Shown: piece after piece, positions 18,631-27,836 of the stretch | Layout of the letters: each line of letters begins with the position of its first letter | Numbering within the stretch: the stretch's first letter is position 1 | Source of the DNA: Planctomycetota bacterium | GTDB lineage: Bacteria; Planctomycetota; Planctomycetia; Pirellulales; Lacipirellulaceae | Direction: 5' to 3' | NCBI GenBank assembly: GCA_013286045.1 | Contig: JABDGM010000031.1 | Location: 1-44,226 of the forward strand | Length of the DNA stretch: 44,226 nt | Position numbers and translations under genes: made by a program | Notes under the pieces: generated by a model | The model's input: the letters and a program-made list of their open reading frames with translations, nothing else | Told to the model about the DNA's origin: nothing | Database searches by the model: none

Positions 18631-19782
18631 ATGGTCAACTTCCCCGGACGCGATCGACGACGCCGAGTGCTCAAGGATGAAGTACTCGCGGCATCCAACA
18701 AACAAGCGGCTTTGCGTGCCGTTTCGGACGACGGTCTGTCGGACGACGCGCCACGCTATAGCGATGCCGCGGGTGTGGAAAACCATCCGCAGGTTACGGA
18801 CTTTGTTCCGCGACGGTATCGAACAATCATCACACTTTTGGTAGCGGGGCTCGGCGCCACGAGCGGGCTGGCTGCACTAGATTATTTTGCAGCTGCGATC
18901 GGGCAAGCTTGCTGCGTGCGGAGCGTCGACGCGCTGGGTTTGACGGCTCCGGGCAGTCTGGCGTCGTGGGTTTCGGCGGTCGTACTTCTGATTGCGAGCG
19001 CTGCAAGCTTGATCATTTACGCGATTCGCCGGCATCGCATTGACGATTTCCGCGGTCGGTATCGAGTGTGGCTCGGCGCCTCGATCGCGTGCCTCGCCAT
19101 GAGCGCCAATAGCGTTACGGGGCTGCACCAGACATTTGCTGATGTCGCGACCCATCTGACCGGCTGGTCGGCATTACGCGATGGGGCGGTGTGGTGGTTG
19201 CTCGTCCCGGGTTTGCCGATCGCTTGGATTTTGATTCGCGGCTTGTTCGACATGCGTGAGTGCCGGTTCGGCGCCGCGCTGCTGTCCGCCGGACTTTTGA
19301 GCTATGCGGTTGCCGTTGCCGCCTATTTAGGGCTGGCGCCGATTGCTGATTTGCAGATTCGTTCTCTGACGGCCGGCACGGCACTCTTGGCCGGTCATTG
19401 GTTCGTACTTGCCTCGGTGGCGTCGTACGCACGGTTTGTGGTGCTCGATGCACAAGGCTTGATCGCCATCCCGCGCCGGACAGTCGCCAAGAAAGTTGAA
19501 AAGTCGGCCAGCAAAACCGCAGCGCGTCTCTCGACGGATTTGCCAGCCGTAAAAGCAACGCCGAGTGTTCTCTCCGCCGGCGGGTATTCGCGGTCCAGCA
19601 TTCAGCCGGCGAAAACACCTGCCGACTCGAGTCGCTGGGTGGACGGCAGCCGTCCCGTGCGCGATCATCGCTACGATAGCGACGAGGACGATGAGGATGA
19701 CTCGGCTGACGGTGGCCGCAAGTTGAGCAAAGCGGATCGGAAAAAACTACGGAAGTTGAAGACGGACGGGCGCGCCGCGTAG
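18631..19782 (+). CDS. Conserved-looking multi-pass membrane protein with charged C-tail
   Basis: 383 residues. After a basic cytoplasmic N-terminus (MVNFPGRDRRRRVLKDEV) there are about seven hydrophobic segments, including TIITLLVAGLGATSGLAAL, SWVSAVVLLIASAASLIIYA, WWLLVPGLPIAWILIRGL and ALLSAGLLSYAVAVAAYLGL. The last about 100 residues are soluble and strikingly charged: an acidic run (SDEDDEDDSADGG) followed by a basic end (SKADRKKLRKLKTDG). I do not recognise a named family; this organisation is familiar from planctomycete hypothetical membrane proteins. It precedes gltX by 106 bp on the same strand and might share a transcript with it. Confidence 0.75.
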   Translation: MVNFPGRDRRRRVLKDEVLAASNKQAALRAVSDDGLSDDAPRYSDAAGVENHPQVTDFVPRRYRTIITLLVAGLGATSGLAALDYFAAAIGQACCVRSVDALGLTAPGSLASWVSAVVLLIASAASLIIYAIRRHRIDDFRGRYRVWLGASIACLAMSANSVTGLHQTFADVATHLTGWSALRDGAVWWLLVPGLPIAWILIRGLFDMRECRFGAALLSAGLLSYAVAVAAYLGLAPIADLQIRSLTAGTALLAGHWFVLASVASYARFVVLDAQGLIAIPRRTVAKKVEKSASKTAARLSTDLPAVKATPSVLSAGGYSRSSIQPAKTPADSSRWVDGSRPVRDHRYDSDEDDEDDSADGGRKLSKADRKKLRKLKTDGRAA

Positions 19783-19888
19783 CGGCTTTGACGGCGTGGG
19801 CTGGATGCGGCTTAGCAGATGCCGGATACTGGAGGGCTAATTCAAGCCGTCTCGTAGTCCAACATCCACCATCCTAGATTCTTCCACG

Positions 19889-21475
19889 ATGACTGTCCGC
19901 ACGCGATTTGCGCCGAGTCCGACCGGTTACCTTCACATTGGCGGCGTGCGAACGGCGCTCTTTGCCTGGCTGTTCGCGAAAGGGCAGGGCGGGCAGTTCA
20001 TTCTGCGGATCGATGACACGGACGCGCAGCGGAACGTGGACGAAGCGCTCGCCCCGATTCTGCACGGCTTGAAGTGGGTCGGACTCGATTGGGATGAAGG
20101 GCCGGAAATAGGGGGGCCGTATGGGCCGTATTTCCAATCGCAGCGATTGGAAAAATACCAGGCGGCGGTCCAAAAGTTATTGGCTGCCGGAGCCGCGTAT
20201 CGCGATTTCGCGACGACCGAAGAGTTGCAAGCCGAGCGCGAGGAATCGCAAAAAGCTGGCAAGCCGTTTGTATACAGCCGAAAGTGGCGAGCGGAAACCG
20301 ACGCTGACGTGAAGCGACTCGAAGCGGAAGGGCGAGCAGGGGTAGTGCGACTGCTCATGCCGCGCGAGGGGCAGTTCGTTCTTAACGACATTATTCGCGG
20401 CGAAGTGCGGATCGATTGGGCGAGCGAGCAAGACCACGTCATTCAGCGCGCTGATGGCACGTGCTTGTATCATTTGGCAACCGTGGTCGACGACCACGAT
20501 ATGCAGATCACGCATGTGGTGCGAGCGGAAGAGCATCTTTCGAACACGGCCCGCCAGGTGTTCATGTTCGAGCGACTGGGCTATGAAGTACCAGTATTCG
20601 CGCATCTGCCTTACGTCGCCGAGCCGGGTAGCAAGACCAAGCTGAGCAAGCGGAAGCTGGATAAGTATTTGAAGAACCGCGATTTCGCCCAGCTGATGGA
20701 GCACGGGCAGTCGATTGCGCGGCGATTGGGAATGGCCGTGAGCGCTGAAACGTTCAATCCAGTGATCGTCGATTTTTATGAGCAAGTCGGGTACTTGCCG
20801 CACGCGCTGCTGAATTATTTGTTGCTGCTAGGCTGGTCGCTCGATGACAAGACAGAAGATTTCTCGCGCGAAGATATGCTAAAGCATTTTTCGCTGGAGC
20901 GTGTCAATAAGGCGCCCGCCAGTTTTGATTGCGAGAAGCTCGTGGCGTTTGAAACTCGGGCGATGCAACGGTTGCCGATTAAACAGCGAGTGGCGAAAGC
21001 CGTGCCGTTTTTGCAACGTGCGAAGCTCGTAAGTGAGCCGCCGCCGTGCGATACGGCGCCTTACGTGACACGGATTCTGGAAGCGGCCGGTGATCGCCTG
21101 AAAGTTGCCGGCGATATTTTGGACTTTGATGACTTTTTCGTCGCCGACGATGCGCTGCAGTACGACGAAGCGGCGCTCGATAAACGATTGCGAAAGCCTG
21201 TCGAAGCGCTACCGCTGCTGAAAAAGTATCGCGAAATGCTGGCGGCGATTGAGCCGTTTGCGGCCGATCGCTTGGAGGCGGCAACCCATGAATTCGTTGA
21301 AGCGAATGGCCTCAAAATCGGCGATATCGTGCATGCCGTGCGTGTGGCAATCACGGGCAAGGCCGTTGGGTTCGGATTGTTCGAGACCCTGGCGATTCTT
21401 GGCCGCGAGCGTTGCCTGGCACGAATCGACCGTGCTTTGAACGTGGCAATGCAGCCGTCAGCCGGCAAAGCTTAA
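19889..21475 (+). CDS. gltX: Glutamyl-tRNA synthetase
   Basis: 528 residues. The class I signature is [16 protein letters not shown] (HIGG at 16-19), and the KMSKS equivalent is KLSKRK at about 251-256. [33 protein letters not shown] and the C-terminal anticodon-binding helical region are all typical of bacterial GluRS. The enzyme charges tRNA with glutamate in the cytoplasm. It is slightly longer than the E. coli enzyme (471) because of extra residues in the catalytic and C-terminal domains. There is no sign of damage. Confidence 0.97.
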   Translation: MTVRTRFAPSPTGYLHIGGVRTALFAWLFAKGQGGQFILRIDDTDAQRNVDEALAPILHGLKWVGLDWDEGPEIGGPYGPYFQSQRLEKYQAAVQKLLAAGAAYRDFATTEELQAEREESQKAGKPFVYSRKWRAETDADVKRLEAEGRAGVVRLLMPREGQFVLNDIIRGEVRIDWASEQDHVIQRADGTCLYHLATVVDDHDMQITHVVRAEEHLSNTARQVFMFERLGYEVPVFAHLPYVAEPGSKTKLSKRKLDKYLKNRDFAQLMEHGQSIARRLGMAVSAETFNPVIVDFYEQVGYLPHALLNYLLLLGWSLDDKTEDFSREDMLKHFSLERVNKAPASFDCEKLVAFETRAMQRLPIKQRVAKAVPFLQRAKLVSEPPPCDTAPYVTRILEAAGDRLKVAGDILDFDDFFVADDALQYDEAALDKRLRKPVEALPLLKKYREMLAAIEPFAADRLEAATHEFVEANGLKIGDIVHAVRVAITGKAVGFGLFETLAILGRERCLARIDRALNVAMQPSAGKA

Positions 21476-21632
21476 CTTTGGCGAATGTCGCCGGTTAGAT
21501 CGCCAAAATCTTGGCGCCCTCTGCTTCACTACCCCCTTCGCGAGTGGGTATATTGGAGCCGGACAGAGAGGCAATGCACGTGATGGAGCACGGCTCAACG
21601 TACGTTCGCACCGCTATATTCGGGCTACGTCG

Positions 21633-22733
21633 ATGTCATCTGTTCCCTCTGAATCCGATCCGCTCGAAGAGACGCTGGAATCAGCGCGGCGCAATATCCG
21701 TCAACTCGAGATGGATACCTACCGAGTTCGCACGGATCTAACGCGACTGGAAGTAGCGCTGGAAGCGGTCAAGAGCCGCGACCCGCACGCGACCGCAGCA
21801 AGTGCTCCGCTGCCCGAAACAGAAAAACGGCCAGCGGAGACGTTCGAACCAAATGATTCACCATTCATAACGATCGAACCATCCCAGGCTCTCAGCGAAG
21901 CCGCTGCATTCGAAGAGCATCCTAAATTCGTTCCATCGGCCGAGCCGGTCGTCGCACGCGAATTTAATTCGTTTCCGGAATCCATTTCCGACAAGTTAGG
22001 TGAACCGCAGTTCGATGAGCCGGACGAAAATTCATTGGCGGGCGCCAAGCCGCGTAAAGACACGGCGCCAGTTTTCAAGGTCGCATCGCAGCCGGTTGTT
22101 GCAAGCCTGGTGCTGCATGGCGCCGTACTACTCGCAATCGTTTCGATTTCGGTGGCGGCGGTCGTTCATAGCGAACCGGCGTTTACGACTACGATTCTCG
22201 ATTTGGGCGAAAAGCCGGCCGAGCATTCAGAGAACTTCGACTTAGGTCAGCTTGCTGCGTTGGATACCAACGTTGGAATTCCCGACGCGACCGCTGAGCC
22301 GTTGCAGGCCGCGCCGCCAGGCCCGCTTGTGAATGAAGTCGTGCCGGTGGATTTCGAGTCGGCCGCCGTCGGCCCTCCCAATGAGGGCGAAGCTGGGCTA
22401 ATCGGCCCGCCGCAATCGGATGACGGTACCATGCCGGTTGGCGAGGGTGGAAATAGCGCGAAGGGAACCGGTAAACCATCGGGATCGGGCAACGGCCAAA
22501 AGAAAGGTGGTGGCGGAGGAGGATCGCGCAGCGGTGGTCCGTCGGGGTCAGCGCTCTTCTTTGGAACGCAAACGAAAGGCGATCGTTTCGTGTTTGTGGT
22601 CGACAATTCCAGCAGCATGAAGAACGGCCGATTCGAGATGGCCATTTCTGAGCTTGTGAAGACGGTCGAAGGATTGACGCCGCGACAATCGTTTTACGTG
22701 ATTTTCGTAAGCGACCAGCCGTACCCAATGTTC
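21633..22733 (+). pseudogene. 5' part of a VWA-domain membrane protein gene, split by the mobile element
   Basis: The host reading frame runs from ATG 21633 to codon 367 (CCA ATG TTC at 22725-22733). There it enters the element and stops after 20 foreign codons at 22796. The encoded part has an N-terminal coiled coil (LESARRNIRQLEMDTYRVRT), one transmembrane helix (VVASLVLHGAVLLAIVSISV, about 151-172), a Gly/Ser-rich linker, and the first half of a von Willebrand A domain with the DxSxS metal site (FVFVVDNSSSMKNGR). The second half of the domain is at 35357-35722; joined, the two give 488 residues in one frame. Such proteins are common in planctomycetes and are presumed to be envelope-associated; the exact role is unknown. 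In the integrated state the product lacks half of its metal-binding domain. Confidence 0.92.
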
Positions 22734-22751
22734 ATGTTGAATCCACCATCA
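22727..22751. repeat. Left terminal inverted repeat (attL, P' arm)
   Basis: The repeat begins AATGTTCATG and ends TCCACCATCA. It matches the reverse complement of 35323-35347 at 21 of 25 positions (mismatches at positions 11, 12, 15 and 23). It follows the CC dinucleotide at 22725-22726 and overlaps the integrase stop codon at 22749-22751. Confidence 0.85.
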
Positions 22752-24749
22752 TCGTGGTTTTCTCTTAGTTCTAGCGACTTCGAACTGCTCTCGTAGTTGC
22801 TTAATCGCATCGCTCGATCCGCCAATGCTACCTTCTGGGGTAACGTCCATATAGTGGACAACGTGCCGCAATCTTCCCTTCTCGTCAATCGTGTCCTGTT
22901 GGCGAAAATGCACACGTAAGAACCTTGCTTTTCTGGACTTCAATTGCGACAGCGACCAGTCTTCGAAGTCGGCCTCTACTCGCTTCTCTCGTTGCGTTAG
23001 CTTCGCCGATTTAACACCCTGGCATTCAGACTCAAATCTCGCGTCGCTGAAGTAATCGAGCAAGTTGTCCTCGCCGTCGTTCAGGAAATTGTCCGGGTAT
23101 CCCTTAGCGAATATCTCGATGCGGTCTACAAATTGACCGAGGTGCTCCCTGAGCCTTTCCCGCGTGCTTTGGTTCCCGTCACGCAACGAAGCCCTTAAAT
23201 CATCAAGTCCCGATTTCCACTCTTCAACACTGTTTGCGTCTCGCTCAGCTTCTTGTCTCCGATACCGGAGATCAACTTGTTGCTGTTTAGCCACTCGCTT
23301 TTCGCTTCTCAATTTGACTATCAGCTTTTCATAGTCATCGCGTGACTCGGCATCTTTGGTTCGCCCGATCTGATCGTAGAAGTTCTCAATCTGTTTCTCT
23401 ATTCCGACAATGTTGGCAGTTATTTCATGTTCCTGTCGTCGCAACTTATCGCACAACTTCTGCTTCTTGTCTTTCTTAGGCAAAACACTCTCTGGCCTCA
23501 ATCGGCGTAATTGATCCAGCAAGGCATCTTCGCAAATCTGATACGGTAGCGAAGGGCATTTCCGCGAGTCGCCACTTGTTACGTTATCAGCACAATATAA
23601 ATAGTGATGGTTCCCACGGCCTCTTGGCCCACAGTGCATGGGTCCTCCGCAGTAACCACACTTAACCATTCTGCTCAGGACGTTGGGATTCTTGGCCTTT
23701 GGACCAGGCTGAGAGATTCCTCGCTTCGACGCGATCTTCTGCTGTACCAAATCAAACAGCCCAGGATGGTTTTTTAGGATGTTCGGATAAAAATTGAGAA
23801 TTGGTTGTCCATCTGGAACACGCTTACTGTATTTGCCGCCGAGCCGCCGATGCGGTTGATACTCACCAATGACTGCACGATTGCGAAGAATGAGTTGAAC
23901 GTAACGCCGGTTCCAATGATCCTTCGACTGATTTTTTCTTTTGGTTGGAATCCATCCATCTTTTGTCTTCGCTTCTCTATTCAACCGTTGAGTAATTAGG
24001 TTGTAGCCGAGCCCCTCCGCAGCCCACTTGAACATCTTTACTACTGCCTTTGCGGCTTGCGGATTCACCTCACACCGTCCGAAGTCGATTACTTTGTCAC
24101 CGTTCCGTTCCCGGCCTACGATCTCCAACCAGGATGGTACAGTACCAACAACTAGCTCGCCGGTAGCCCTGGCTCTTTTGCGTCTGTTGTCCCAAACGTC
24201 GGTGAGCCAGTCCTTTTTGTCGCTTGAATCTTTATGGGCAACATCGAGCAGCGTAGTTAAGACACCTAACCAACCTGGAGCACTGGCATTCTTTTCATTG
24301 TTAAACTCTACGCCTGACTCGAACCGAAGTGTTATGCCGGCATCGAAGACCTTAAAGATCGTATGCTGCAAAGCTTCCTTGGCACCTTCGCGACTAAGAC
24401 GCTTCACTTCCTCAACAAAAAGTATGGTGCGTCCTGGAATAACGCTGATTTCGCCGGATTCAATCGCTTCGACAAATTTCCCTAAGTGCCCACGCTTTCG
24501 GTGCTCGCCGTAGAACGCACTCATGCCTCTATCCATTGGCAGCGAGTGTGTCAGATATGATCGACTCGGAAACTCTCGCTTGATCTTTGCGACAAACAGC
24601 TCGAAGGCTTCCTTCTGCCGATCTTCGCTGCGACCGTGTTTCTGTCTTTCACTAGAGAAACGGCGATACGAGATCAACAACCAGGTGTTCTCGTCGACCT
24701 CATTCAAAGTGACTTTTTTCGACTTACGTTTGGCGTTAGCAGTCGCCAC
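22749..24749 (-). CDS. Large serine recombinase (integrase) of the element
   Basis: The frame opens at a TTG (24800), but the GTG at 24749 is preferred because the family match begins soon after it; this gives 666 residues. The N-terminal resolvase domain has LLISYRRFSSERQKHGRSED with the catalytic Ser and LFVEEVKRLSREGAKEA. A recombinase domain follows, then a zinc ribbon with two C-x2-C-like pairs (KCGYCGGPMHCG and YCADNVTSGDSRKCP). A long coiled coil comes next (about 450-560, LRRQEHEITANIVGIEKQIE), as used by large serine integrases for synapsis control. It should recombine attP with attB without accessory sites. The gene lies against attL, its usual place, and its stop is within the end repeat. 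It presumably inserted this element into the VWA gene; excision would need a directionality factor. Confidence 0.93.
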   Translation of the reverse strand: MATANAKRKSKKVTLNEVDENTWLLISYRRFSSERQKHGRSEDRQKEAFELFVAKIKREFPSRSYLTHSLPMDRGMSAFYGEHRKRGHLGKFVEAIESGEISVIPGRTILFVEEVKRLSREGAKEALQHTIFKVFDAGITLRFESGVEFNNEKNASAPGWLGVLTTLLDVAHKDSSDKKDWLTDVWDNRRKRARATGELVVGTVPSWLEIVGRERNGDKVIDFGRCEVNPQAAKAVVKMFKWAAEGLGYNLITQRLNREAKTKDGWIPTKRKNQSKDHWNRRYVQLILRNRAVIGEYQPHRRLGGKYSKRVPDGQPILNFYPNILKNHPGLFDLVQQKIASKRGISQPGPKAKNPNVLSRMVKCGYCGGPMHCGPRGRGNHHYLYCADNVTSGDSRKCPSLPYQICEDALLDQLRRLRPESVLPKKDKKQKLCDKLRRQEHEITANIVGIEKQIENFYDQIGRTKDAESRDDYEKLIVKLRSEKRVAKQQQVDLRYRRQEAERDANSVEEWKSGLDDLRASLRDGNQSTRERLREHLGQFVDRIEIFAKGYPDNFLNDGEDNLLDYFSDARFESECQGVKSAKLTQREKRVEADFEDWSLSQLKSRKARFLRVHFRQQDTIDEKGRLRHVVHYMDVTPEGSIGGSSDAIKQLREQFEVARTKRKPR

Positions 24750-24754
24750 AGAGA

Positions 24755-24810
24755 CCTGACCTTTCCCTGACCGCAGCGAAAGAAAAAGGGCGGCAGCCAA
24801 GCCGGTCAGG
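24755..24810 (-). promoter_or_regulatory. Repeats able to pair around the integrase start
   Basis: On the minus strand CCTGACCG (24810-24803) can pair perfectly with CGGTCAGG (24773-24766). Its CCTGACC core can instead pair with a second copy, GGTCAGG (24761-24755), that lies only 5 nt before the GTG start and supplies the likely ribosome site. The two pairings exclude each other, so this could be a simple translation switch. No experimental support. Confidence 0.35.
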
Positions 24811-25157
24811 ACTGAATGGCCCGCGTTGCAACCGCGTTGCCGCCACGGGTGATTTTAACGGCCAAAAAAATTCATGCTTAACAACTTTTCAGCTAGACCG
24901 TTCACCCACTTTTGAATCGCCGAACGCGACCACCCGGGCACCGGCCCGGATCGACGCCCCCGCTACGGCTTCTCCTCGCCCCGCTGGCGAGCGATTGACG
25001 GCTTGGGGTGTCACAACAGCCCCACCGGCCCCGATGCGTCCATTGCACCCCGACAAACGCGACAAATGTTGAACCGATCAACCGGAGACGGAGAAACCGC
25101 CGATGCGGGGAGCCAAGGAAAGCCACCCACCGCACCGACGGCTCTCGGAGAGTGTGT
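24811..25157. other. Gene-free GC-rich stretch with hairpins
   Basis: About 350 bp lie between the integrase and the next gene. CCGGGC (24934-24939) and GCCCGG (24944-24949) form a tight hairpin with an ACCG loop, and CTCGCC/GGCGAG elements lie near 24975-24995. A minus-strand frame (24902-25306) is open but overlaps a better gene and has biased, Arg-rich content, so I do not call it. The stretch is more GC-rich than the rest of the element. Confidence 0.4.
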
Positions 25158-25439
25158 CTAGCGACGACGAGAGAAGTCCAACTCTGGAAGATCAAGCGGT
25201 GCTTCGTCTCTCTCATCGTATTGAATCTGAATCTCTCGATCCGAAGGCTCGTCCGATGGACTGGCAACATCTTCCAGTGGGGCGAACACGTTATCCGGTA
25301 GGTCAAGAGGACGTTGGTTCGCAGTAGATCGTCGTCGTCGCTTGCCTGATCGTCGGCGGGCCTTCGCTTTGCAGTTGGAGCAAAGTATTTTCGGGTCGGT
25401 ACAACAACTCGGATCGGGTGCTCTTTGAATGGTCAACAT
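25158..25439 (-). CDS. Small hypothetical protein with Cys cluster
   Basis: The ATG at 25439 is chosen because GGAGG lies 8 nt upstream; an earlier GTG at 25466 would overlap the preceding stop codon (GTGA). 93 residues. The N-terminal part has PSCCTDPKILCSNCKAKARR, a CC...CxxC cluster that could bind zinc, followed by a very basic stretch. The acidic C-terminal half repeats a PLDLP unit twice. Function unknown; the basic/Cys part suggests nucleic-acid binding. It is the last gene of the terminase operon, directly after the 168-residue gene. Confidence 0.65.
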   Translation of the reverse strand: MLTIQRAPDPSCCTDPKILCSNCKAKARRRSGKRRRRSTANQRPLDLPDNVFAPLEDVASPSDEPSDREIQIQYDERDEAPLDLPELDFSRRR

Positions 25440-25462
25440 AATTCGTTCCTCCATTGAACAGG

Positions 25463-25969
25463 TCACAGTTTCACAGAACTTACGCGGTGCCTGAATTTTT
25501 CCCGCTGTTGCTTGTCTCGGTCGTCATCCCGCCTCTTAGCAACGATCCAGGCTGGCGTGGCATCGTCCCTTCGTTTCTCCGCACTTCGCAACTCACTGCG
25601 AGCCTTGTTCGCTGCGGCTCGCAGTTCTTTTAACGTCTCAATCGCCTCGTCCGTTTCTTCCTGGACTTGACCATCGCTGTAACCTAAAAGGCTCTGCTGC
25701 AGATTGTTAAAAGCATCTTCAGCCTGTTTCGCTACAGCTCTCCAATACTTGCAGATCGCCTTTCGCCGTTCGTACTTGTCTGTCGGCGGAGGGGTCATCC
25801 GTCCAAATGACTCGAACGAGTACTCTAGGACTGCTCCATCGTGAAACAGAATCTCCCCGTTGCGTTTCAGTTGCACGTGAGGATTATGCTTCTGGAAAAA
25901 CTTTTGAATCGCCGGCCTCGTGCTGTAGAGAGGCTCCGACGGGTTTTCTTCTTCAATTCGATTCCTCAT
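25463..25969 (-). CDS. Hypothetical protein following terL, coiled-coil C-terminus
   Basis: 168 residues, starting 15 bp after the terL stop with a good AAGGAG ribosome site 7 nt before ATG 25969. The N-terminal 60 residues look globular (IQKFFQKHNPHVQLKRNGEI). Residues about 70-165 are a highly charged helix (ETDEAIETLKELRAAANKAR, KRRDDDRDKQQREKFRHRV), probably a coiled coil. No portal, protease or scaffolding motif is visible, although portal genes usually stand here in phages. It may be a packaging accessory or a scaffold-like modifier, but the sequence gives no proof. Confidence 0.72.
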   Translation of the reverse strand: MRNRIEEENPSEPLYSTRPAIQKFFQKHNPHVQLKRNGEILFHDGAVLEYSFESFGRMTPPPTDKYERRKAICKYWRAVAKQAEDAFNNLQQSLLGYSDGQVQEETDEAIETLKELRAAANKARSELRSAEKRRDDATPAWIVAKRRDDDRDKQQREKFRHRVSSVKL

Positions 25970-25984
25970 ATCGTCTCTCCTTAT

Positions 25985-27472
25985 TTAGTAGCCACCTGCT
26001 CCAACGATTTTGATAGGGCGAGCGGCAGTCACCGCGACTCCAGCGAGGGCATTCGCTGCATCGTCATGGCCATGCAACGGATGATCTATGATGTCTTTGC
26101 CACCACTCCGAACTCGCCGTTCCAAACCGGCGAGTTGTTTGACGAGTAGCTCGTCGTCCAACAGTTCGATCTCTCCCGCACACAGTACGGGCAATAGCTC
26201 CGCATAGAGCTGAGATTTATTCTTTTCACACTTCCGATACTGGATGCCATTGCTCTGAAACGCACTCGCAGCGAACTCACCTGCGTAGTTGTCACCGATC
26301 ACGCGATTGAGTCCCCAGTGCCGTAACACGTCTGCCATGTTGGCGATGACGGCGTGCGGATTGTGTGGGGCACGCCAGACCTTCAAGGCGTCGAGAATTA
26401 CCTTCCGCTTTACGCGATGAGCGACTGCAAGGGCAGCAGAGTCGTTGCGACCCCCGCTCAGATCGGCGAAGGCGTAATATCTGAGGTCTGAATTGGGAGT
26501 GTTTTCTCTTCGATCTTTCACAACGAGGTTTTCAATGACCTCGATGCTAAGAAAGGCCGAAATGTCGTCTCGAAATTCCGCTAAGTACTCTGACTTTGCC
26601 GCGGCCATGTCTTCGGCCATCGCGGCGTCTACCACAGCCTGCGGCAACGTCGGATTCATCACGCGACTTGGAGCATTCCAGACCAGGACTGGCGACTTGT
26701 TGTTGCCGAAGTGTTTTTTGTACTGGTTGTAGGTCCAGCCGCGTTTCGCATAAGGCGACGAGATGGCAATTAGTCTCCCTTGCGTCGTCGCCAATGCCGG
26801 TTGAATAGCTCGCACTACTTCCGTATCAGATCGGACGCGAGTTTCCTGTTCCGTCGCGAAGAAGCAGATTTCATCTAGCACGCACGCGAGTAACGTCATC
26901 CCGCGACACTTCCGCCAGTCGGCCGAAAGTGTTTCTACTTGATTGCCACTCTTTAGCGTGAAGCCTGAATCTTTGCGGTCGGATGTAATCTCTTTTCGCA
27001 ACACGGGAGTATCGAAGATCGCCCGCAAGTATTTTTTGACAACATCAGACTGCCGCTTAGATGGTGATATGACAGGAACGATGCCTTGTTCACCTTTTTG
27101 AAGTCGGGACTCTGCTCCTGCGAGTGTTGCCGCATAAGCACCTATCACAGCAGCGATACGACTTTTCCCACTTCTTCGGCCTGTCAAGAAAAGTGCAGTC
27201 TGAAACCCTGCTTTGGGCAGCTTATCTGGATCGCGGCCGGTGCACTGCTTGATTAGGTTGCGACCGAACTTGGACTGAACAGGTAGGCCATACAAGACTC
27301 GTAACGCCACGAGCCAACTTTTCCACGAGCTTAAATCGTCTCCCATAAAGGGTTCGAAGACCTTTGGATGCTTAATGGCTTGGATGATGTCCAAGTAACT
27401 GTTGTCCTTTTCGTTCTGAGATAATGATGTCTTGCAACCGTTCGGTGCTTCGTGCCTCGCGGTCGAGTCCAA
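25985..27472 (-). CDS. terL: Phage terminase large subunit (ATPase plus nuclease)
   Basis: Up to 495 residues from a TTG at 27472. A TTG or ATG nearer codons 28-43 is also possible, since the first about 27 residues overlap the upstream gene and look non-conserved. Walker A is TGRRSGKS (about 97-104), Walker B with catalytic Glu is LLACVLDEICFF, and the coupling motif is AISSPY. The RNase H-like nuclease domain shows YYAFADLSGGRNDSAAL, RVIGDNYAG and HDDAANALAG, giving the three acidic metal positions. All motifs of a working DNA packaging motor are intact, so the gene seems under selection. It overlaps its small partner by about 100 bp and heads a run of genes to the left. No capsid or portal gene accompanies it in this element. 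Confidence 0.9.
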   Translation of the reverse strand: MDSTARHEAPNGCKTSLSQNEKDNSYLDIIQAIKHPKVFEPFMGDDLSSWKSWLVALRVLYGLPVQSKFGRNLIKQCTGRDPDKLPKAGFQTALFLTGRRSGKSRIAAVIGAYAATLAGAESRLQKGEQGIVPVISPSKRQSDVVKKYLRAIFDTPVLRKEITSDRKDSGFTLKSGNQVETLSADWRKCRGMTLLACVLDEICFFATEQETRVRSDTEVVRAIQPALATTQGRLIAISSPYAKRGWTYNQYKKHFGNNKSPVLVWNAPSRVMNPTLPQAVVDAAMAEDMAAAKSEYLAEFRDDISAFLSIEVIENLVVKDRRENTPNSDLRYYAFADLSGGRNDSAALAVAHRVKRKVILDALKVWRAPHNPHAVIANMADVLRHWGLNRVIGDNYAGEFAASAFQSNGIQYRKCEKNKSQLYAELLPVLCAGEIELLDDELLVKQLAGLERRVRSGGKDIIDHPLHGHDDAANALAGVAVTAARPIKIVGAGGY

Positions 27473-27818
27473 GTTTGTTGAGTAAGTCTGTTAGGGATCG
27501 CGTGGTCATCAAGTAGCGTTGCCAGTTGATTTCTTCCCCCTCAAGCGAAGCGACCTCTTGAGACTCTAGGTAAGCCAGAAGAAAAACCGCTCTCGCCGCC
27601 AGCCATTCCCTCGCGGCCGTATCGACACCTGCCTCACGTTTGAGTCGTTGGAGTCGCCTTCGCATCTCTTTCACGGCCCTGAATCTTGAATCGGCCTCAT
27701 CAATCATCCTCAGAGAGAAACCTTTGTCCCGCCGTTTGGCGATAGGCTTTGGCATCCGAACCTTGCGGTCGCTATACAGTCTCGGTTTTGGTTTCTTGGT
27801 TTTCATGGTCGGTTCCAC
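27372..27818 (-). CDS. Putative terminase small-subunit-like protein
   Basis: 148 residues from a GTG at 27818; an ATG four codons later (MKTKKPKPRLYSDRK) is an equally good start. The N-terminus is strongly basic and the rest is helical (FRAVKEMRRRLQRLKREAGV, WLAARAVFLLAYLESQEVAS). Location directly before and overlapping terL is the standard position of the DNA-recognising small terminase subunit, and a small, basic, helical protein fits. There is no clear helix-turn-helix, so the assignment rests mainly on context. Its own promoter lies 19 bp upstream. Confidence 0.6.
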   Translation of the reverse strand: MEPTMKTKKPKPRLYSDRKVRMPKPIAKRRDKGFSLRMIDEADSRFRAVKEMRRRLQRLKREAGVDTAAREWLAARAVFLLAYLESQEVASLEGEEINWQRYLMTTRSLTDLLNKLGLDREARSTERLQDIIISERKGQQLLGHHPSH

Positions 27819-27836
27819 GGCTTTGGGAATACCGAC

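Noticed and set aside
24902..25306. 134-codon minus-strand frame between integrase and terminase operon
   Set aside because: It overlaps the better-supported 93-residue gene, has Arg/Trp-biased composition and no ribosome site. Its end loosely resembles the tail of a frame crossing a tRNA, but no cloverleaf is present.
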